Assembly: GCF_001685355.1 (NCBI RefSeq)
Contig: NZ_CP016438.1
Coordinates: 3,472,001 to 3,536,000 of the forward strand
Source: Streptomyces lincolnensis
GTDB taxonomy: Bacteria > Actinomycetota > Actinomycetes > Streptomycetales > Streptomycetaceae
Reading direction: 5' to 3'
DNA length: 64,000 nucleotides
Position numbers and translations under genes: made by a program. Of this stretch, positions 1-8,849 are shown piece by piece. The first letter of the stretch is position 1. Each line of letters starts with the position of its first letter. The notes below the pieces were generated by a model that worked only from the letters and a program-made list of their open reading frames with translations, made no database searches and was not told the DNA's origin.

Positions 1-13
1 TGGTGTCGGTCAT
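1..13 (-). CDS. possible 5' end of the next gene, cut by window edge
   Basis: A minus-strand ATG is followed by codons reading Met-Thr-Asp-Thr before the window ends, and a GGGGC tract sits just before it. It would lie 37 bp downstream of the MmcQ/YjbR gene in the same direction, so it may be the last member of the phoH-ybeY operon. Four codons cannot identify a product. Confidence 0.35.
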
Positions 14-50
14 GCCCCGAGCATACGGAGCCGTGCCGTGGGCGCGCCGC

Positions 51-410
51 TCAGGGGCGGTCGAGCCGGAGCCGTACCGCGCGCGGCAGACCGGCGACCA
101 CCAGGTCGTAGGAGTCCTCGATCAGCTCCCGTACCAGCCGGTCCGGGAGTCCGCCGTCGAGCCGGACGGTGTTCCAGTGCCGCTTGTTCATGTGGTACCC
201 GGGGATGATCAGTTCCGGGTACTCGTCCCGGAGGCGGACGGCGTCCTCGGGGTCGCATTTGAGGTTGACCTTCAGGGGCCGGGCGTCGATCCAGCTGAGG
301 GCGAACACCTTGCCCAGGACCTTGAAGACGGAGATCTCGGGGGCGAAGGGGAAGTCCTCCACGGCCTCGTTGAAGGACAGGCAGAAGGCGCGCAGCTCCT
401 CGGGACTCAC
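51..410 (-). CDS. MmcQ/YjbR family protein
   Basis: A 119-residue protein with the CyaY-like fold of the MmcQ/YjbR family. Family hallmarks seen are the central KVNLKCDPE strand, the IIPGYHMNKRHWNTV segment and the C-terminal LIEDSYDLVVAGL helix. The family is described as DNA-binding-like, but its cellular role is not settled. The GTG start overlaps the stop of the upstream CNNM/HlyC gene by 4 bp (GTGA), so the two are translationally coupled. It is the last clear gene of a phoH-ybeY-CNNM-MmcQ operon. Family call is firm, function is not. Confidence 0.85.
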   Translation of the reverse strand: MSPEELRAFCLSFNEAVEDFPFAPEISVFKVLGKVFALSWIDARPLKVNLKCDPEDAVRLRDEYPELIIPGYHMNKRHWNTVRLDGGLPDRLVRELIEDSYDLVVAGLPRAVRLRLDRP

Positions 411-1717
411 TCCGGCTTCTTCTCCTCGTCCTCAGGGGGCCCGGCCGGCCCCACCGGCTCCACGAGCACCGTCACGATCTTGTTCCGGCGGCCCGCCGCG
501 GCCTCGGCGGTGAGCCGGAGCTCGCGGCCGTCGGGCAGCTCGACCCTGGCGGAGGCGCCGGCGATCGGGACCCGGCCCAGCGCCTTGGCCAGCAGCCCGC
601 CGACGGTCTCGACGTCCTCGTCGTCGTACTCCTCCAGGCCGTACAGCTCGCCGAGGTCGGTGATGTCGAGGCGGGCGGTGACCCGGAAGCGGTCGTCGCC
701 GAGGTCCTCCACGGGCGGGAGTTCGCGGTCGTACTCGTCGGTGATCTCGCCGACGATCTCCTCCAGGATGTCCTCGATCGTCACGATGCCCGCCGTGCCG
801 CCGTACTCGTCGATGACGACGGCGACGTGATTGCGGTCCCGCTGCATCTCGCGCAGCAGGTCGCCGGCGTTCTTGGTGTCGGGGACGAACGCGGCGGGCC
901 GCATGGCCGTGGACACCAGCTCGCTCTCGGCGTCCCGGCTGATGTGCGTCTTGCGGACCAGGTCCTTCAGATACACGATCCCGACGATGTCGTCCTCACT
1001 CTCCCCGCTGACCGGGATGCGGGAGAAACCGGAGCGCAGGGCCAGCGTCAGGGCCTGCCGGATCGTCTTGTACCGCTCGATGACGACGAGGTCGGTCCGC
1101 GGCACCATCACCTCGCGCACGAGCGTGTCGCCGAGCTCGAAGACCGAGTGCACCATACGGCGCTCCTCGTCCTCGATGAGCGACTCCTTCTCGGCGAGGT
1201 CGACCAGCGCGCGCAGCTCCGCCTCGGAGGCGAAGGGGCCGCGGCGGAAGCCCTTGCCGGGGGTGAGCGCGTTGCCGATGAGGATCAGCAGGGACGGGAT
1301 CGGGCCCATGATCCGCGCCAGCGGCAGCAGGACGTACGCCGCCGCGGTGGCCGTGTTCAGCGGGTGCTGGCGGCCGATGGTGCGCGGGGAGACGCCGACG
1401 GCGACGTAGGACACCAGGACCATGACGCCGATGGCGACCAGGAGGGCCTCGGTGGTGCCGTCGAACTCCCTGAGGCAGGCATAGGTGATCAGGGCGGCCG
1501 CCGCCATCTCGCAGGCGACGCGGACCAGCAGCGCCACGTTCAGATAGCGGGTCGGGTCGGCGGCGACCTGCGCGAGCTTCGCGCTGCCGCGCCGGCCGTT
1601 GCGTACGGCTTCCTCGGCGCGGAAGCTGGAGACGCGCGCGAGGCCCGCCTCCGCGCAGGCGGCGAGCCACGCGACGACGACCAGGGCGATCGCGCCGGAG
1701 ACGAGGGTGGGGCTCAT
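407..1717 (-). CDS. CNNM/HlyC-CorC family transporter-associated protein (DUF21, CBS pair, CorC_HlyC)
   Basis: A 436-residue integral membrane protein. The N-terminal DUF21 region holds about four hydrophobic segments (roughly residues 1-150). A CBS pair follows at about 195-320 ([12 protein letters not shown], then [23 protein letters not shown]), and a C-terminal CorC_HlyC domain ends near 415. Members are often labelled hemolysin, but characterised relatives (CNNM, CorC) move or sense Mg/Co ions with the CBS pair binding nucleotide. Its ATG overlaps the ybeY stop (ATGA), and its own stop overlaps the next gene. A tail rich in Pro, Glu and Lys ends the protein. Confidence 0.9.
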   Translation of the reverse strand: MSPTLVSGAIALVVVAWLAACAEAGLARVSSFRAEEAVRNGRRGSAKLAQVAADPTRYLNVALLVRVACEMAAAALITYACLREFDGTTEALLVAIGVMVLVSYVAVGVSPRTIGRQHPLNTATAAAYVLLPLARIMGPIPSLLILIGNALTPGKGFRRGPFASEAELRALVDLAEKESLIEDEERRMVHSVFELGDTLVREVMVPRTDLVVIERYKTIRQALTLALRSGFSRIPVSGESEDDIVGIVYLKDLVRKTHISRDAESELVSTAMRPAAFVPDTKNAGDLLREMQRDRNHVAVVIDEYGGTAGIVTIEDILEEIVGEITDEYDRELPPVEDLGDDRFRVTARLDITDLGELYGLEEYDDEDVETVGGLLAKALGRVPIAGASARVELPDGRELRLTAEAAAGRRNKIVTVLVEPVGPAGPPEDEEKKPE

Positions 1718-2211
1718 GACACGGTCGGGGCCGGGGACGGGCCGGTCAGACCCTTCTCCGCGCGCCAGCCGTCCACGATGGCCGCCTGGAGGCCGAACAT
1801 CTCGGCCTTCTCGTCGGGCTCCTCGTGGTCGTAGCCGAGCAGGTGCAGCAGACCATGGACGGCGAGCAGCTGGAGCTCCTCGTCCATGGAGTGCTGTGTG
1901 GGCGCTTCCTCACCCTGCTTCTTGGCGACCTCGGGGCACAGCACGATGTCGCCGAGGAGCCCCTGCGGGGGCTCCTCGTCGTCCTTGGCCGGCGGCCGCA
2001 GCTCGTCCATCGGGAAGGACATGACATCGGTGGGGCCGGGCAGGTCCATCCACTGGATGTGCAGCTGCTCCATGGCGTCGGCGTCCACGACGATCACCGA
2101 GAGCTCGGAGAGCGGGTGGATGCGCATCCGCGCGAGGGCGTAGCGGGCGATGTCGAGGATCGCCTGCTCGTCGACCTCGGTTCCGGACTCGTTGTTGACG
2201 TCGATCGACAT
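1714..2211 (-). CDS. ybeY: endoribonuclease YbeY, 16S rRNA maturation factor
   Basis: A 165-residue single-domain UPF0054 metalloprotein. The zinc triad is visible as H119, H123 and H129 in the [14 protein letters not shown] motif. YbeY acts in the cytosol on the 3' end of 16S rRNA and in 70S ribosome quality control. The acidic insert near residues 76-84 and the short Ser/Pro tail are typical of actinobacterial forms. It starts 13 bp after the phoH stop, the usual phoH-ybeY pairing, and overlaps the downstream CNNM gene by 4 bp. Confidence 0.95.
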   Translation of the reverse strand: MSIDVNNESGTEVDEQAILDIARYALARMRIHPLSELSVIVVDADAMEQLHIQWMDLPGPTDVMSFPMDELRPPAKDDEEPPQGLLGDIVLCPEVAKKQGEEAPTQHSMDEELQLLAVHGLLHLLGYDHEEPDEKAEMFGLQAAIVDGWRAEKGLTGPSPAPTVS

Positions 2212-2224
2212 GGTGGCGCTGGGT

Positions 2225-3283
2225 CTACTTCCGCTTGTTACGGCCGCCCTTGTGGGTGCCGTTCTCCGTACCGTTCTCGCTGTCGTACTTCTCGTACGCG
2301 TCGACGATACGGCCGACGAGCTTGTGCCGTACGACGTCCTGGGACGACAGGCGGGAGAAGTGGACGTCGTCGAGGCCCTCCAGGATGTCCTGGACCTGCC
2401 GCAGACCCGACTTGGTGCCGTTCGGCAGGTCGACCTGCGTCACGTCACCCGTGATGACGATCTTGGAGTCGAAGCCGAGGCGGGTGAGGAACATCTTCAT
2501 CTGCTCGGGGCTCGTGTTCTGGGCCTCGTCCAGGATGATGAAGGCGTCGTTGAGCGTACGGCCCCGCATGTACGCCAGGGGCGCGACCTCGATGGTCCCC
2601 GCCGCCATCAGGCGCGGGATCGAGTCCGGGTCCAGCATGTCGTGCAGCGCGTCGTACAGCGGGCGCAGGTACGGGTCGATCTTCTCGTAGAGCGTGCCCG
2701 GGAGGAAGCCGAGCCGCTCTCCCGCCTCGACCGCGGGGCGGGTGAGGATGATGCGGTTGACCTGCTTGGACTGGAGGGCCTGGACCGCCTTGGCCATCGC
2801 CAGATACGTCTTGCCGGTACCGGCGGGGCCGATACCGAAGACGATCGTGTGCTTGTCGATCGCGTCGACGTAGCGCTTCTGGTTGAGGGTCTTGGGGCGG
2901 ATGGTGCGGCCCCGCGAGGAGAGGATGTTCTGGGTGAGGACCTCGGCCGGGGTCTCCGGTCCGTCGCCCTCGCCGTTCTCACTCGCTCTGAGCATGGCGA
3001 TCGAGCGTTCCACTGCGTCCTCCGTCATCGGCTGTCCGGTGCGGAGCACCAGCATCATCTCGTCGAACAGGCGCTGGACGAGGGCGACTTCGGCCGCGTC
3101 GCCGACGGCGCTGATCTCATTGCCCCGGGCGTGGATGTCGGCCGCCGGGAAGGCCTTCTCGATCACGCGCAACAGGGAGTCGCCGGACCCCAGCACCGTC
3201 ACCATGGGGTGCTGGGCGGGGACGGTGAAGTGTGCTCTCGCCTGCCCCTGCGCGGGTGTGTGAGCTGTGGGTGTCTGAGTCAT
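2225..3283 (-). CDS. phoH: PhoH family ATPase
   Basis: A 352-residue PhoH-like P-loop ATPase. An N-terminal region of about 120 residues resembles the single-stranded nucleic-acid-binding part of PhoH proteins. Then come Walker A ([11 protein letters not shown]), the [12 protein letters not shown] motif, and Walker B with [14 protein letters not shown]. These ATPases are linked to RNA metabolism, and the conserved pairing with ybeY supports a role in rRNA processing. The C-terminal tail is Asn/Gly/Lys-rich and charged. This is the first gene of its operon, with a 147-bp noncoding gap upstream. Confidence 0.92.
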   Translation of the reverse strand: MTQTPTAHTPAQGQARAHFTVPAQHPMVTVLGSGDSLLRVIEKAFPAADIHARGNEISAVGDAAEVALVQRLFDEMMLVLRTGQPMTEDAVERSIAMLRASENGEGDGPETPAEVLTQNILSSRGRTIRPKTLNQKRYVDAIDKHTIVFGIGPAGTGKTYLAMAKAVQALQSKQVNRIILTRPAVEAGERLGFLPGTLYEKIDPYLRPLYDALHDMLDPDSIPRLMAAGTIEVAPLAYMRGRTLNDAFIILDEAQNTSPEQMKMFLTRLGFDSKIVITGDVTQVDLPNGTKSGLRQVQDILEGLDDVHFSRLSSQDVVRHKLVGRIVDAYEKYDSENGTENGTHKGGRNKRK

Positions 3284-3430
3284 GGGCCGGCGCTGAAGGC
3301 CTGCGGTTCCTCCTCATCACGGCCGCGTAGCTGAGAGCGGCCTCGCGCTTCCAAGGGTACGACGCGGGACTGACAACGCCGTAGGGCTTTTCACGGCCGA
3401 GGGGGCCGTACCTCCGCGCACCGCGCGGAC

Positions 3431-4582
3431 TCAGGCCGATCCTCCGAACCCGATCGTCGGCACAGCTCTCCGCAAGGGCCAGGGCCGGGTGTCCTCCTCC
3501 GGCACCAGCCCCGCCAGGAACGCGTACCGCCGCAAGGCGGCCGGGTCCTGTCCGTCGACGGACTGCACGCGTCGCCACCAGGCGCCGATCTCGGACCATC
3601 CGGGCGCCGACAGGGACCCGCCGAACTCCTGGACGGACAGCGCGGCCGTGAGTCCCGCGAAGGCGAGCCGGTCGGCCAGCGGCCACCCCGCCAGCGTGCC
3701 GGCGACGAACCCCGCGACGAACACGTCCCCCGCGCCGGTCGGATCGAGGGCCTCGACGGCGATGGCCGGCACCTCGGCGCTCTCCCCGGTCCGCCGGTCC
3801 ACCGCGTACGCCCCCTCCGCACCGAGGGTGACGACGGCGAGCGGTACGTGGTCGGTGAGGGCGTGCGCCGCGGCCCGCGGACAGTCGGCGCCGGTGTACC
3901 GCATGGCTTCCTGCGCGTTCGGCAGGAAGGCCTCGCAGTGGGCGAGGTCCGGCAGCCCGGCCAGGTCCCAGGCCCCGGTGTCGTCCCAGCCGACGTCGGC
4001 GAAGATACGCGTGCCCTTGCTCGCGGCCTGGGCGATCCAGGGGGCGCGCAGGCCGGGCGTGAGGGAGGCGACGGCGGCGCGGGCACGGGGCGGGCAGTCG
4101 GGCGCGGGCTCCTCCGGGGGCGGCTCGTGGCCGTGGGAGACCATGGTGCGCTCGCCCTCGTACGCCATGGAGACGGTGACCGGCGAGTGCCAGCCGGGCG
4201 CCGTGCGGGACGGGCCGAGGTCGATGCCCTCGCCGTGCGCGAGGGTGTCCCAGCAGTACTCGCCGTAGTGGTCGTCGCCGAACGCGGCGGCGAGGGAGGT
4301 CCGCAGGCCGAGCCGTGCCAGTGCCGTCGCCATGTTGGCCACGCCGCCCGGGCTCGACCCCATCCCGCGCGCCCAGGACTCGGTCCCGCGCACCGGCGCG
4401 GAGTCGAGCCCGGTGAAGATGATGTCCAGGAAGACGGTGCCCGTGAGATACACGTCCCACGGCGGATCGTCCGGCCCGCGCAGGGCGGCGAGGGGATCGA
4501 CCTGGGCCTGACACGGCCCTGCCTTTCCCCGGTACGACGGTCCCTTTCCGATTGCCGCGGCGGACGCGTTGGACGCGATCAC
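3431..4582 (-). CDS. PfkB-family carbohydrate kinase
   Basis: A 383-residue ribokinase-fold sugar or nucleoside kinase. Seen are the N-terminal PGGVANMATALARLG substrate-side motif (about 79-93) and the C-terminal signature DPTGAGDVFVAGF, with the predicted catalytic base D286 and the anion hole in GAGD. The GTG start is supported by GGGAG six bases upstream. It follows the glucarate genes by 116 bp on the same strand and might share their transcript, but neither enzyme of that pathway needs a kinase. The substrate cannot be read from the sequence. Confidence 0.85.
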   Translation of the reverse strand: MIASNASAAAIGKGPSYRGKAGPCQAQVDPLAALRGPDDPPWDVYLTGTVFLDIIFTGLDSAPVRGTESWARGMGSSPGGVANMATALARLGLRTSLAAAFGDDHYGEYCWDTLAHGEGIDLGPSRTAPGWHSPVTVSMAYEGERTMVSHGHEPPPEEPAPDCPPRARAAVASLTPGLRAPWIAQAASKGTRIFADVGWDDTGAWDLAGLPDLAHCEAFLPNAQEAMRYTGADCPRAAAHALTDHVPLAVVTLGAEGAYAVDRRTGESAEVPAIAVEALDPTGAGDVFVAGFVAGTLAGWPLADRLAFAGLTAALSVQEFGGSLSAPGWSEIGAWWRRVQSVDGQDPAALRRYAFLAGLVPEEDTRPWPLRRAVPTIGFGGSA

Positions 4583-4698
4583 GGTGTGCTCCCTGACCAG
4601 TGGTGCCGATCAGGCCAGTCTGCACCACGGCACCGACAACGCGCCGTTGTCACACGACGACCACCGGTGGCGTCGGGGCAGCCGGGCGGGGCGCGGTC

Positions 4699-5988
4699 CT
4701 ACCAGCGGGGCACGGCCGGCGTCGTCCACCCCGGCTCGGCGACCCGCATCGCCGCCGCGTCGTCGCGCTCGCGCAGCGCACCGTCGTCATCGAGCCACCG
4801 CTGATGCAGGAACGCGAGCTTGTCGCGGTCGAGCGCGACACCGAGTCCCGGGGCATCCGACACGGCGACCTTGCCGCCCTCGAACGTCAGCCGCTCGGTC
4901 AGCACGTCCTCCGACTGCCAGGGGTAGTGGGAGTCGCAGGCGTGGTGCAGGTCGGGGACGGTCGACGCGACATGGGTCATCGCGGCCAGCGAGATCCCCA
5001 GATGGGTGTTGGAGTGCATCGACACCCCGACACCGAACGCCCGGCAGATCGCGGCCAGTTGCTGCGTGTTGCGCAGTCCGCCCCAGTAGTGGTGGTCGGA
5101 GAGGACGACCTGGACGGCGTCCCGCGTGAACGCCTCCTTGATCTCCGCGAACGTCGTCACGCACATGTTGGTGGCGAGCGGCACGCCGGTCGCGGCGGAC
5201 ACCTCGGCCATCGCCCCGGTGCCGAGCGCGGGGTCCTCCAGGTACTCCAGGACGTCCCCGAGCTCCTCGGCGACCTTCAGCGAGGTCTCCACGCTCCAGG
5301 CGCCGTTGGGGTCGAGCCGCAGCGGATGCCCGGGGAAGGCCTCGGCGAGGGCGCGGATCGCGGCGATCTCCTCGTCCGGCGGGAAGACCCCGCCCTTGAG
5401 CTTGAACGACGTGAAGCCGTACCGCTCCGTGAAGAGCCGGGCCTGCTCCACCACCCCGGCCGGGTCGGTCGCGGCGCCCCAGTCGTCCTTCTCCGAGGCG
5501 ACGCCCTCGGGATGGCCGGCCCACTTGTAGAAGAGGTACGCGCTGTACTCGACGGCGTCGCGCACCTTGCCGCCGAGCAGCGCGTGCACGGGCAGCCCGA
5601 GCGCCTTGCCGAGGGCGTCGAGACAGGCGACCTCGAAGCCGGAGACGACGGAGAGGCGCAGCTTGTCGGCGGTCTGGACACCGCGCAGCCCGCCGACGTC
5701 GACCTGCCCCGAGACCCGGGCGTCGTCCACGGCCACCTCGTCGGCGACGGTGAACAGCCCGTTCAGGTCGTCGACCCGACGTCCGACCAGCTCGGCGGCG
5801 AACGGCCGGGCCAGCTCCAGGTACTTGGTGTCGCCGTAGGTCTCGCCGACGCCGGTGATCCCGTCGGCGGTCTCGACCTCGACGATCAGCCGGGGCGTGT
5901 ACGGCTGGTGCACGCCCTGGGTGTTCAGCAGCGGCGGGTCGGCGACCAGGATCGGCGTGAGGCGGACGCTTGTGATCGTGAGGTTCAC
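4699..5988 (-). CDS. gudD: glucarate dehydratase (enolase superfamily)
   Basis: A 429-residue enolase-superfamily acid-sugar dehydratase that converts D-glucarate to 5-dehydro-4-deoxy-D-glucarate. Catalytic features line up with the glucarate dehydratase subgroup: the K196-L-K198 base motif, metal ligands around D226-P-N228 and E251-D252, ATNMCVT at about 272-278, SDHHYWGG, and H325 in SMHSNTHLGIS. The GTG start is fixed by its 4-bp GTGA overlap with the kdgD stop. A longer reading frame continues upstream over kdgD in another frame and is not real. Related aldarates remain possible substrates. Confidence 0.88.
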   Translation of the reverse strand: MNLTITSVRLTPILVADPPLLNTQGVHQPYTPRLIVEVETADGITGVGETYGDTKYLELARPFAAELVGRRVDDLNGLFTVADEVAVDDARVSGQVDVGGLRGVQTADKLRLSVVSGFEVACLDALGKALGLPVHALLGGKVRDAVEYSAYLFYKWAGHPEGVASEKDDWGAATDPAGVVEQARLFTERYGFTSFKLKGGVFPPDEEIAAIRALAEAFPGHPLRLDPNGAWSVETSLKVAEELGDVLEYLEDPALGTGAMAEVSAATGVPLATNMCVTTFAEIKEAFTRDAVQVVLSDHHYWGGLRNTQQLAAICRAFGVGVSMHSNTHLGISLAAMTHVASTVPDLHHACDSHYPWQSEDVLTERLTFEGGKVAVSDAPGLGVALDRDKLAFLHQRWLDDDGALRERDDAAAMRVAEPGWTTPAVPRW

Positions 5989-6923
5989 AGGGTGGCTCCT
6001 ACCAGGTCGAGTCCGGCGGCCAGCAGCTTCCTGAGCTCGACCAGGTCGGCGGCCGAGGGGTCGGTGAGCGGGGCGCGCACGGGCCCCACCGGGCGGCCGC
6101 GCAGCCGTGCGGCGGCCTTGACCAGCGACACGGCGTATCCGGGCACCCGGTCGCGCAGGTCGACGAGCGGGACGTAGAAGTCCCGCAGCAGCTTCTGCAC
6201 GGTGCTGTCGTCGCCGTGGCACAGGGCCGTGAAGAAGGCGTTCGCTATCTCGGGGGCGAAGGCGTGGACGGCGGAGGAGTAGGCGGGGACGCCGACGGTG
6301 GCGTAGGCGCGGGCCTGGATCTCGGCGGTGGCGGCGCCGTTGAAGAACAGGAAGTCCTCGGGGGCGGCGAGGGTCAGGCGCTGGAGCCGGTCGAGGTCGC
6401 TGTGGCCGTCCTTGAGGCCGATGACGGTCGGGATCTGTGCGAGGCGCCGCAGGGAGGCGGCCGTGAAGGCGACCTGGCCGCGCTGGTAGACGATGAGCGG
6501 CAGCCGGGTGCGGGCCGCGATCTGCTCCACCTGGGCGACGAGTCCGTCCTGCGGGGCCGCGACGAGGTAGTGCGGCAGGACGAGCAGCGCGTCGGCGCCG
6601 GCCTCCTGGGCGATGCGCGCGAAGCGGGCGGCCTGCGCCCAGCCGTAGCCGATGCCGGCGACGACGGGCAGGCGTCCGCCGGCCTCCTCGACGGTGATGG
6701 TCACGACTTGGCGGTACTCGTCCTCGTCGAGCGAGAAGAACTCGCCGGTGCCGCAGGCCGGGAAGACGGCGCCGGGGCCGGTGGCGATCTGGGCCGCGAC
6801 GTGGGCGCGGAAGCCGTCCGGGTCGAGCGAGCCGTCGTCGTGGAAGCTGGTCAGGGGGAACGACAGCACGCCGTGTGCCATGCCGTCCCGCAGTCGCCGG
6901 GCCGTGTCCGTGGCGAGACTCAC
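5985..6923 (-). CDS. kdgD: 5-dehydro-4-deoxyglucarate dehydratase (DapA/DHDPS superfamily)
   Basis: A 312-residue class I aldolase-fold enzyme. It would dehydrate and decarboxylate 5-dehydro-4-deoxyglucarate to 2,5-dioxopentanoate, the step after GudD. The Schiff-base lysine is K171 in VIGLKDGHSD and the catalytic tyrosine is Y146 in VYQRGQ. FPACGTGEFFSL near residue 54 is the family form of the DHDPS GTTGE motif. The GTG start has GGGAG about ten bases upstream. It is the first gene of the kdgD-gudD operon, divergent from an IclR regulator. No dioxopentanoate dehydrogenase lies nearby. Confidence 0.92.
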   Translation of the reverse strand: MSLATDTARRLRDGMAHGVLSFPLTSFHDDGSLDPDGFRAHVAAQIATGPGAVFPACGTGEFFSLDEDEYRQVVTITVEEAGGRLPVVAGIGYGWAQAARFARIAQEAGADALLVLPHYLVAAPQDGLVAQVEQIAARTRLPLIVYQRGQVAFTAASLRRLAQIPTVIGLKDGHSDLDRLQRLTLAAPEDFLFFNGAATAEIQARAYATVGVPAYSSAVHAFAPEIANAFFTALCHGDDSTVQKLLRDFYVPLVDLRDRVPGYAVSLVKAAARLRGRPVGPVRAPLTDPSAADLVELRKLLAAGLDLVGATL

Positions 6924-6930
6924 CCTCGCT

Positions 6931-6967
6931 CATCTCCCTATGTAAACGTCATCTACGTATGGAGATG
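6931..6967. promoter_or_regulatory. palindromic operator between kdgD and the IclR gene
   Basis: An imperfect inverted repeat has arms CATCTCCCTATGTA (6931-6944) and TACGTATGGAGATG (6954-6967), with 12 of 14 positions paired across a 9-bp spacer. It covers the kdgD translation-initiation region, so a bound regulator would block kdgD-gudD expression. Assignment to the adjacent IclR protein is inferred from the divergent arrangement. Confidence 0.7.
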
Positions 6968-7016
6968 AAGATTAGGTAGGCGAACCACTGTCGTCAATGG
7001 GTGGGCCCGCCCCGAT

Positions 7017-7022
7017 TACGAT
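7017..7022 (+). promoter_or_regulatory. -10 element TACGAT, leaderless start of the IclR gene
   Basis: TACGAT fits the TANNNT consensus and ends exactly 6 nt before the ATG, so transcription should begin at the start codon. No Shine-Dalgarno sequence is present. Confidence 0.65.
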
Positions 7023-7028
7023 CGGCAC

Positions 7029-7811
7029 ATGTCAGACACCGGGGGCGTACGAGAAGTGAAGTCGGCCGCGCGCACGGTCGAACTGCTGGAGCTGCTGGCC
7101 GCGCGCGGTGACCGTCCGGCACGCCTCCAGGAGCTCGCGGACCAGCTGGGCGTGCCGCGCAGCTCGATGTACGCGCTGCTCCAGACCCTCATCGCGCGCG
7201 GCTGGGTCCGCACCGACATCACCGGCTCGCTCTACGGCATCGGCCTCCACGCCCTGCTCACCGGCACCAGCTACCTCGACTCCGACCCGCGCGTGCGGGT
7301 CGTACGGCCGTATCTCGACGAGGCGTCCCAGGCGCTCGGCGAGACCATCCACATGGGGCGCCTGGACGGGCGGAACGTGGCCTATCTCGCGACCCGGGAG
7401 TCCCACGAGTACCTGCGGACCATCAGCCGGGTCGGGCGCCGCCTGCCCGCCCACGTGGGCGCGCTGGGCAAGGCGCTGCTGGCCGAACGGGACGACACCG
7501 ACCTGCCCGAGGGACCGTACGAGGCCCTCACCCCCCACTCGCACACCAGCCGCGCGTCCCTCCTCGCCGACCTCGCGGAGGTCCGGTCCCGCGGCTACTC
7601 GATCGACCGCGAGGAGGGCGTCCTCGGCATCGTCGGCTTCGGTTTCGTCCTGCGCTACGACTCCCCCGCCACCGACGCCATCAGCTGCTCGGTACCCCGC
7701 GCCCGCCTCACCCCCGAGCACGAGGCGCAGATCATCACAGTGATGCGCGAGATCAGATCCAAGATCGAGGCAACAGCCCCGGGCACCGGGGGCGCACCTC
7801 ACTGGCGTTAG
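7029..7811 (+). CDS. IclR family transcriptional regulator
   Basis: A 260-residue one-component regulator. A winged helix-turn-helix (residues about 8-70, with LQELADQLGVPRSSMYALLQTL) is followed by an IclR effector domain (about 85-250) containing GRRLPAHVGALGKALLA and a GYSIDREEGVLGIVGFGF segment. It is divergent from kdgD-gudD and most likely controls them in response to glucarate or a pathway intermediate. It appears to be leaderless. Family assignment is secure, the effector is inferred. Confidence 0.9.
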   Translation: MSDTGGVREVKSAARTVELLELLAARGDRPARLQELADQLGVPRSSMYALLQTLIARGWVRTDITGSLYGIGLHALLTGTSYLDSDPRVRVVRPYLDEASQALGETIHMGRLDGRNVAYLATRESHEYLRTISRVGRRLPAHVGALGKALLAERDDTDLPEGPYEALTPHSHTSRASLLADLAEVRSRGYSIDREEGVLGIVGFGFVLRYDSPATDAISCSVPRARLTPEHEAQIITVMREIRSKIEATAPGTGGAPHWR

Positions 7812-7836
7812 CGGAGCCCTCGGAGGCGGACCCCGG

Positions 7837-8829
7837 TCACCCGAACTCGTACGCCTCCACCTCGGAGAGGTACCGCGTGCGGCGCTCCTCGTCGTGGTCC
7901 AGGAAGGAGGCGACGAAGGAGTTGCGGGCCAGCTCGCGCAGCTGTTCCTCGCCGAGGCCCAGCGCCGAGCGCACCGCGTCGAAGTTGTCGCCCGCGTAGC
8001 CGCCGAAGTAGGCCGGGTCGTCGGAGTTGACCGTGCACAGCAGGCCGGCGTCGAGCATGGCGGGCAGCGGGTGGTCGCCGAGGACGTCGACGGTGCGCAG
8101 GCGGACGTTGGACAGGGGGCACAGGGTCAGCGGGATGCGGTCCCGGACGAGGCGGGCGACCAGCTCCGGGGACTCCATGCAGCGCAGCCCGTGGTCGATC
8201 CGCTCCACGCCGAGCACGTCCAGCGCCTCGGTGATGTACTCCGGCGGCCCCTCCTCCCCGGCGTGCGCGACCCGCCTGAGGCCCAGCGCGGCGGCGGCCT
8301 CGTAGACCTCGCGGAACTTCACCGGCGGATGCCCGACCTCGGCGGAGTCGAGCCCGACGCCGACGATCCGGTCGAGGTACGGCTTCGCGGCCTCCAGGGT
8401 CCGAAGGGCCGACTCGGCGGACTCGTCCCGCAGGAAGCACAGGATCAGCTGCGTGGAGATCCCGTGCCGGGCCTCGCTGTCGCCCAGCGCCCGCCACAGC
8501 CCCTCGACGACCGTGCCCATGTCGACGCCTCGCGCGATGTGGGCCTGCGGGTCGAAGAAGATCTCCGCGTGCCGCACGCCCTGCGTGGCGGCCCGGGCGA
8601 GATAGGCGTTCGCCAGGTCCTCGAAGTCCCGCTCGGTGCGGAGCACCGCCATGAGCTCGTAGTACAGGTTCAGGAAGGACTGGAGGTCGTCGAACTGGTA
8701 GGCCTTGCGCAGCGCCTCGGTGTCGGCGTAAGGCAGCTCGACGCCGTTGCGGGCGGCCAGCTCGAAGGCCAGCTCCGGCTCCAGGGTTCCTTCGATGTGC
8801 AGGTGCAGCTCAGCTTTGGGGAGGGACAT
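7837..8829 (-). CDS. adenine/adenosine deaminase (metal-dependent amidohydrolase)
   Basis: A 330-residue adenosine deaminase-like amidohydrolase. Zinc ligands and catalytic residues are H9 and H11 (ELHLHIEG), H189 and E192 (HAGEEG), the IDHGLRC segment at 211-217 and D270-D271. The residues after the last motif read SDDPAYFGGY, the form found in the fungal and bacterial adenine deaminase branch, whereas true adenosine deaminases usually have a TDDP-x-x form. Adenine is therefore a serious alternative to adenosine as substrate. The gene follows rnz by 20 bp but has its own leaderless -10 element. Confidence 0.88.
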   Translation of the reverse strand: MSLPKAELHLHIEGTLEPELAFELAARNGVELPYADTEALRKAYQFDDLQSFLNLYYELMAVLRTERDFEDLANAYLARAATQGVRHAEIFFDPQAHIARGVDMGTVVEGLWRALGDSEARHGISTQLILCFLRDESAESALRTLEAAKPYLDRIVGVGLDSAEVGHPPVKFREVYEAAAALGLRRVAHAGEEGPPEYITEALDVLGVERIDHGLRCMESPELVARLVRDRIPLTLCPLSNVRLRTVDVLGDHPLPAMLDAGLLCTVNSDDPAYFGGYAGDNFDAVRSALGLGEEQLRELARNSFVASFLDHDEERRTRYLSEVEAYEFG

Positions 8830-8835
8830 CAGTGC

Positions 8836-8841
8836 ATCGTA
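8836..8841 (-). promoter_or_regulatory. -10 element TACGAT, leaderless start of the deaminase gene
   Basis: Read on the minus strand, TACGAT is separated from the ATG by 6 nt (GCACTG). The element sits in the short gap after rnz, so the deaminase can be transcribed on its own. Confidence 0.6.
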
Positions 8842-8849
8842 CGGCTGCT

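Noticed and set aside
4699..6933. A single 744-residue protein joining glucarate dehydratase to an upstream segment
   Set aside because: The upstream half is an Arg/Pro-rich wrong-frame translation of kdgD. The GTGA overlap gives the true GudD start at 5988.
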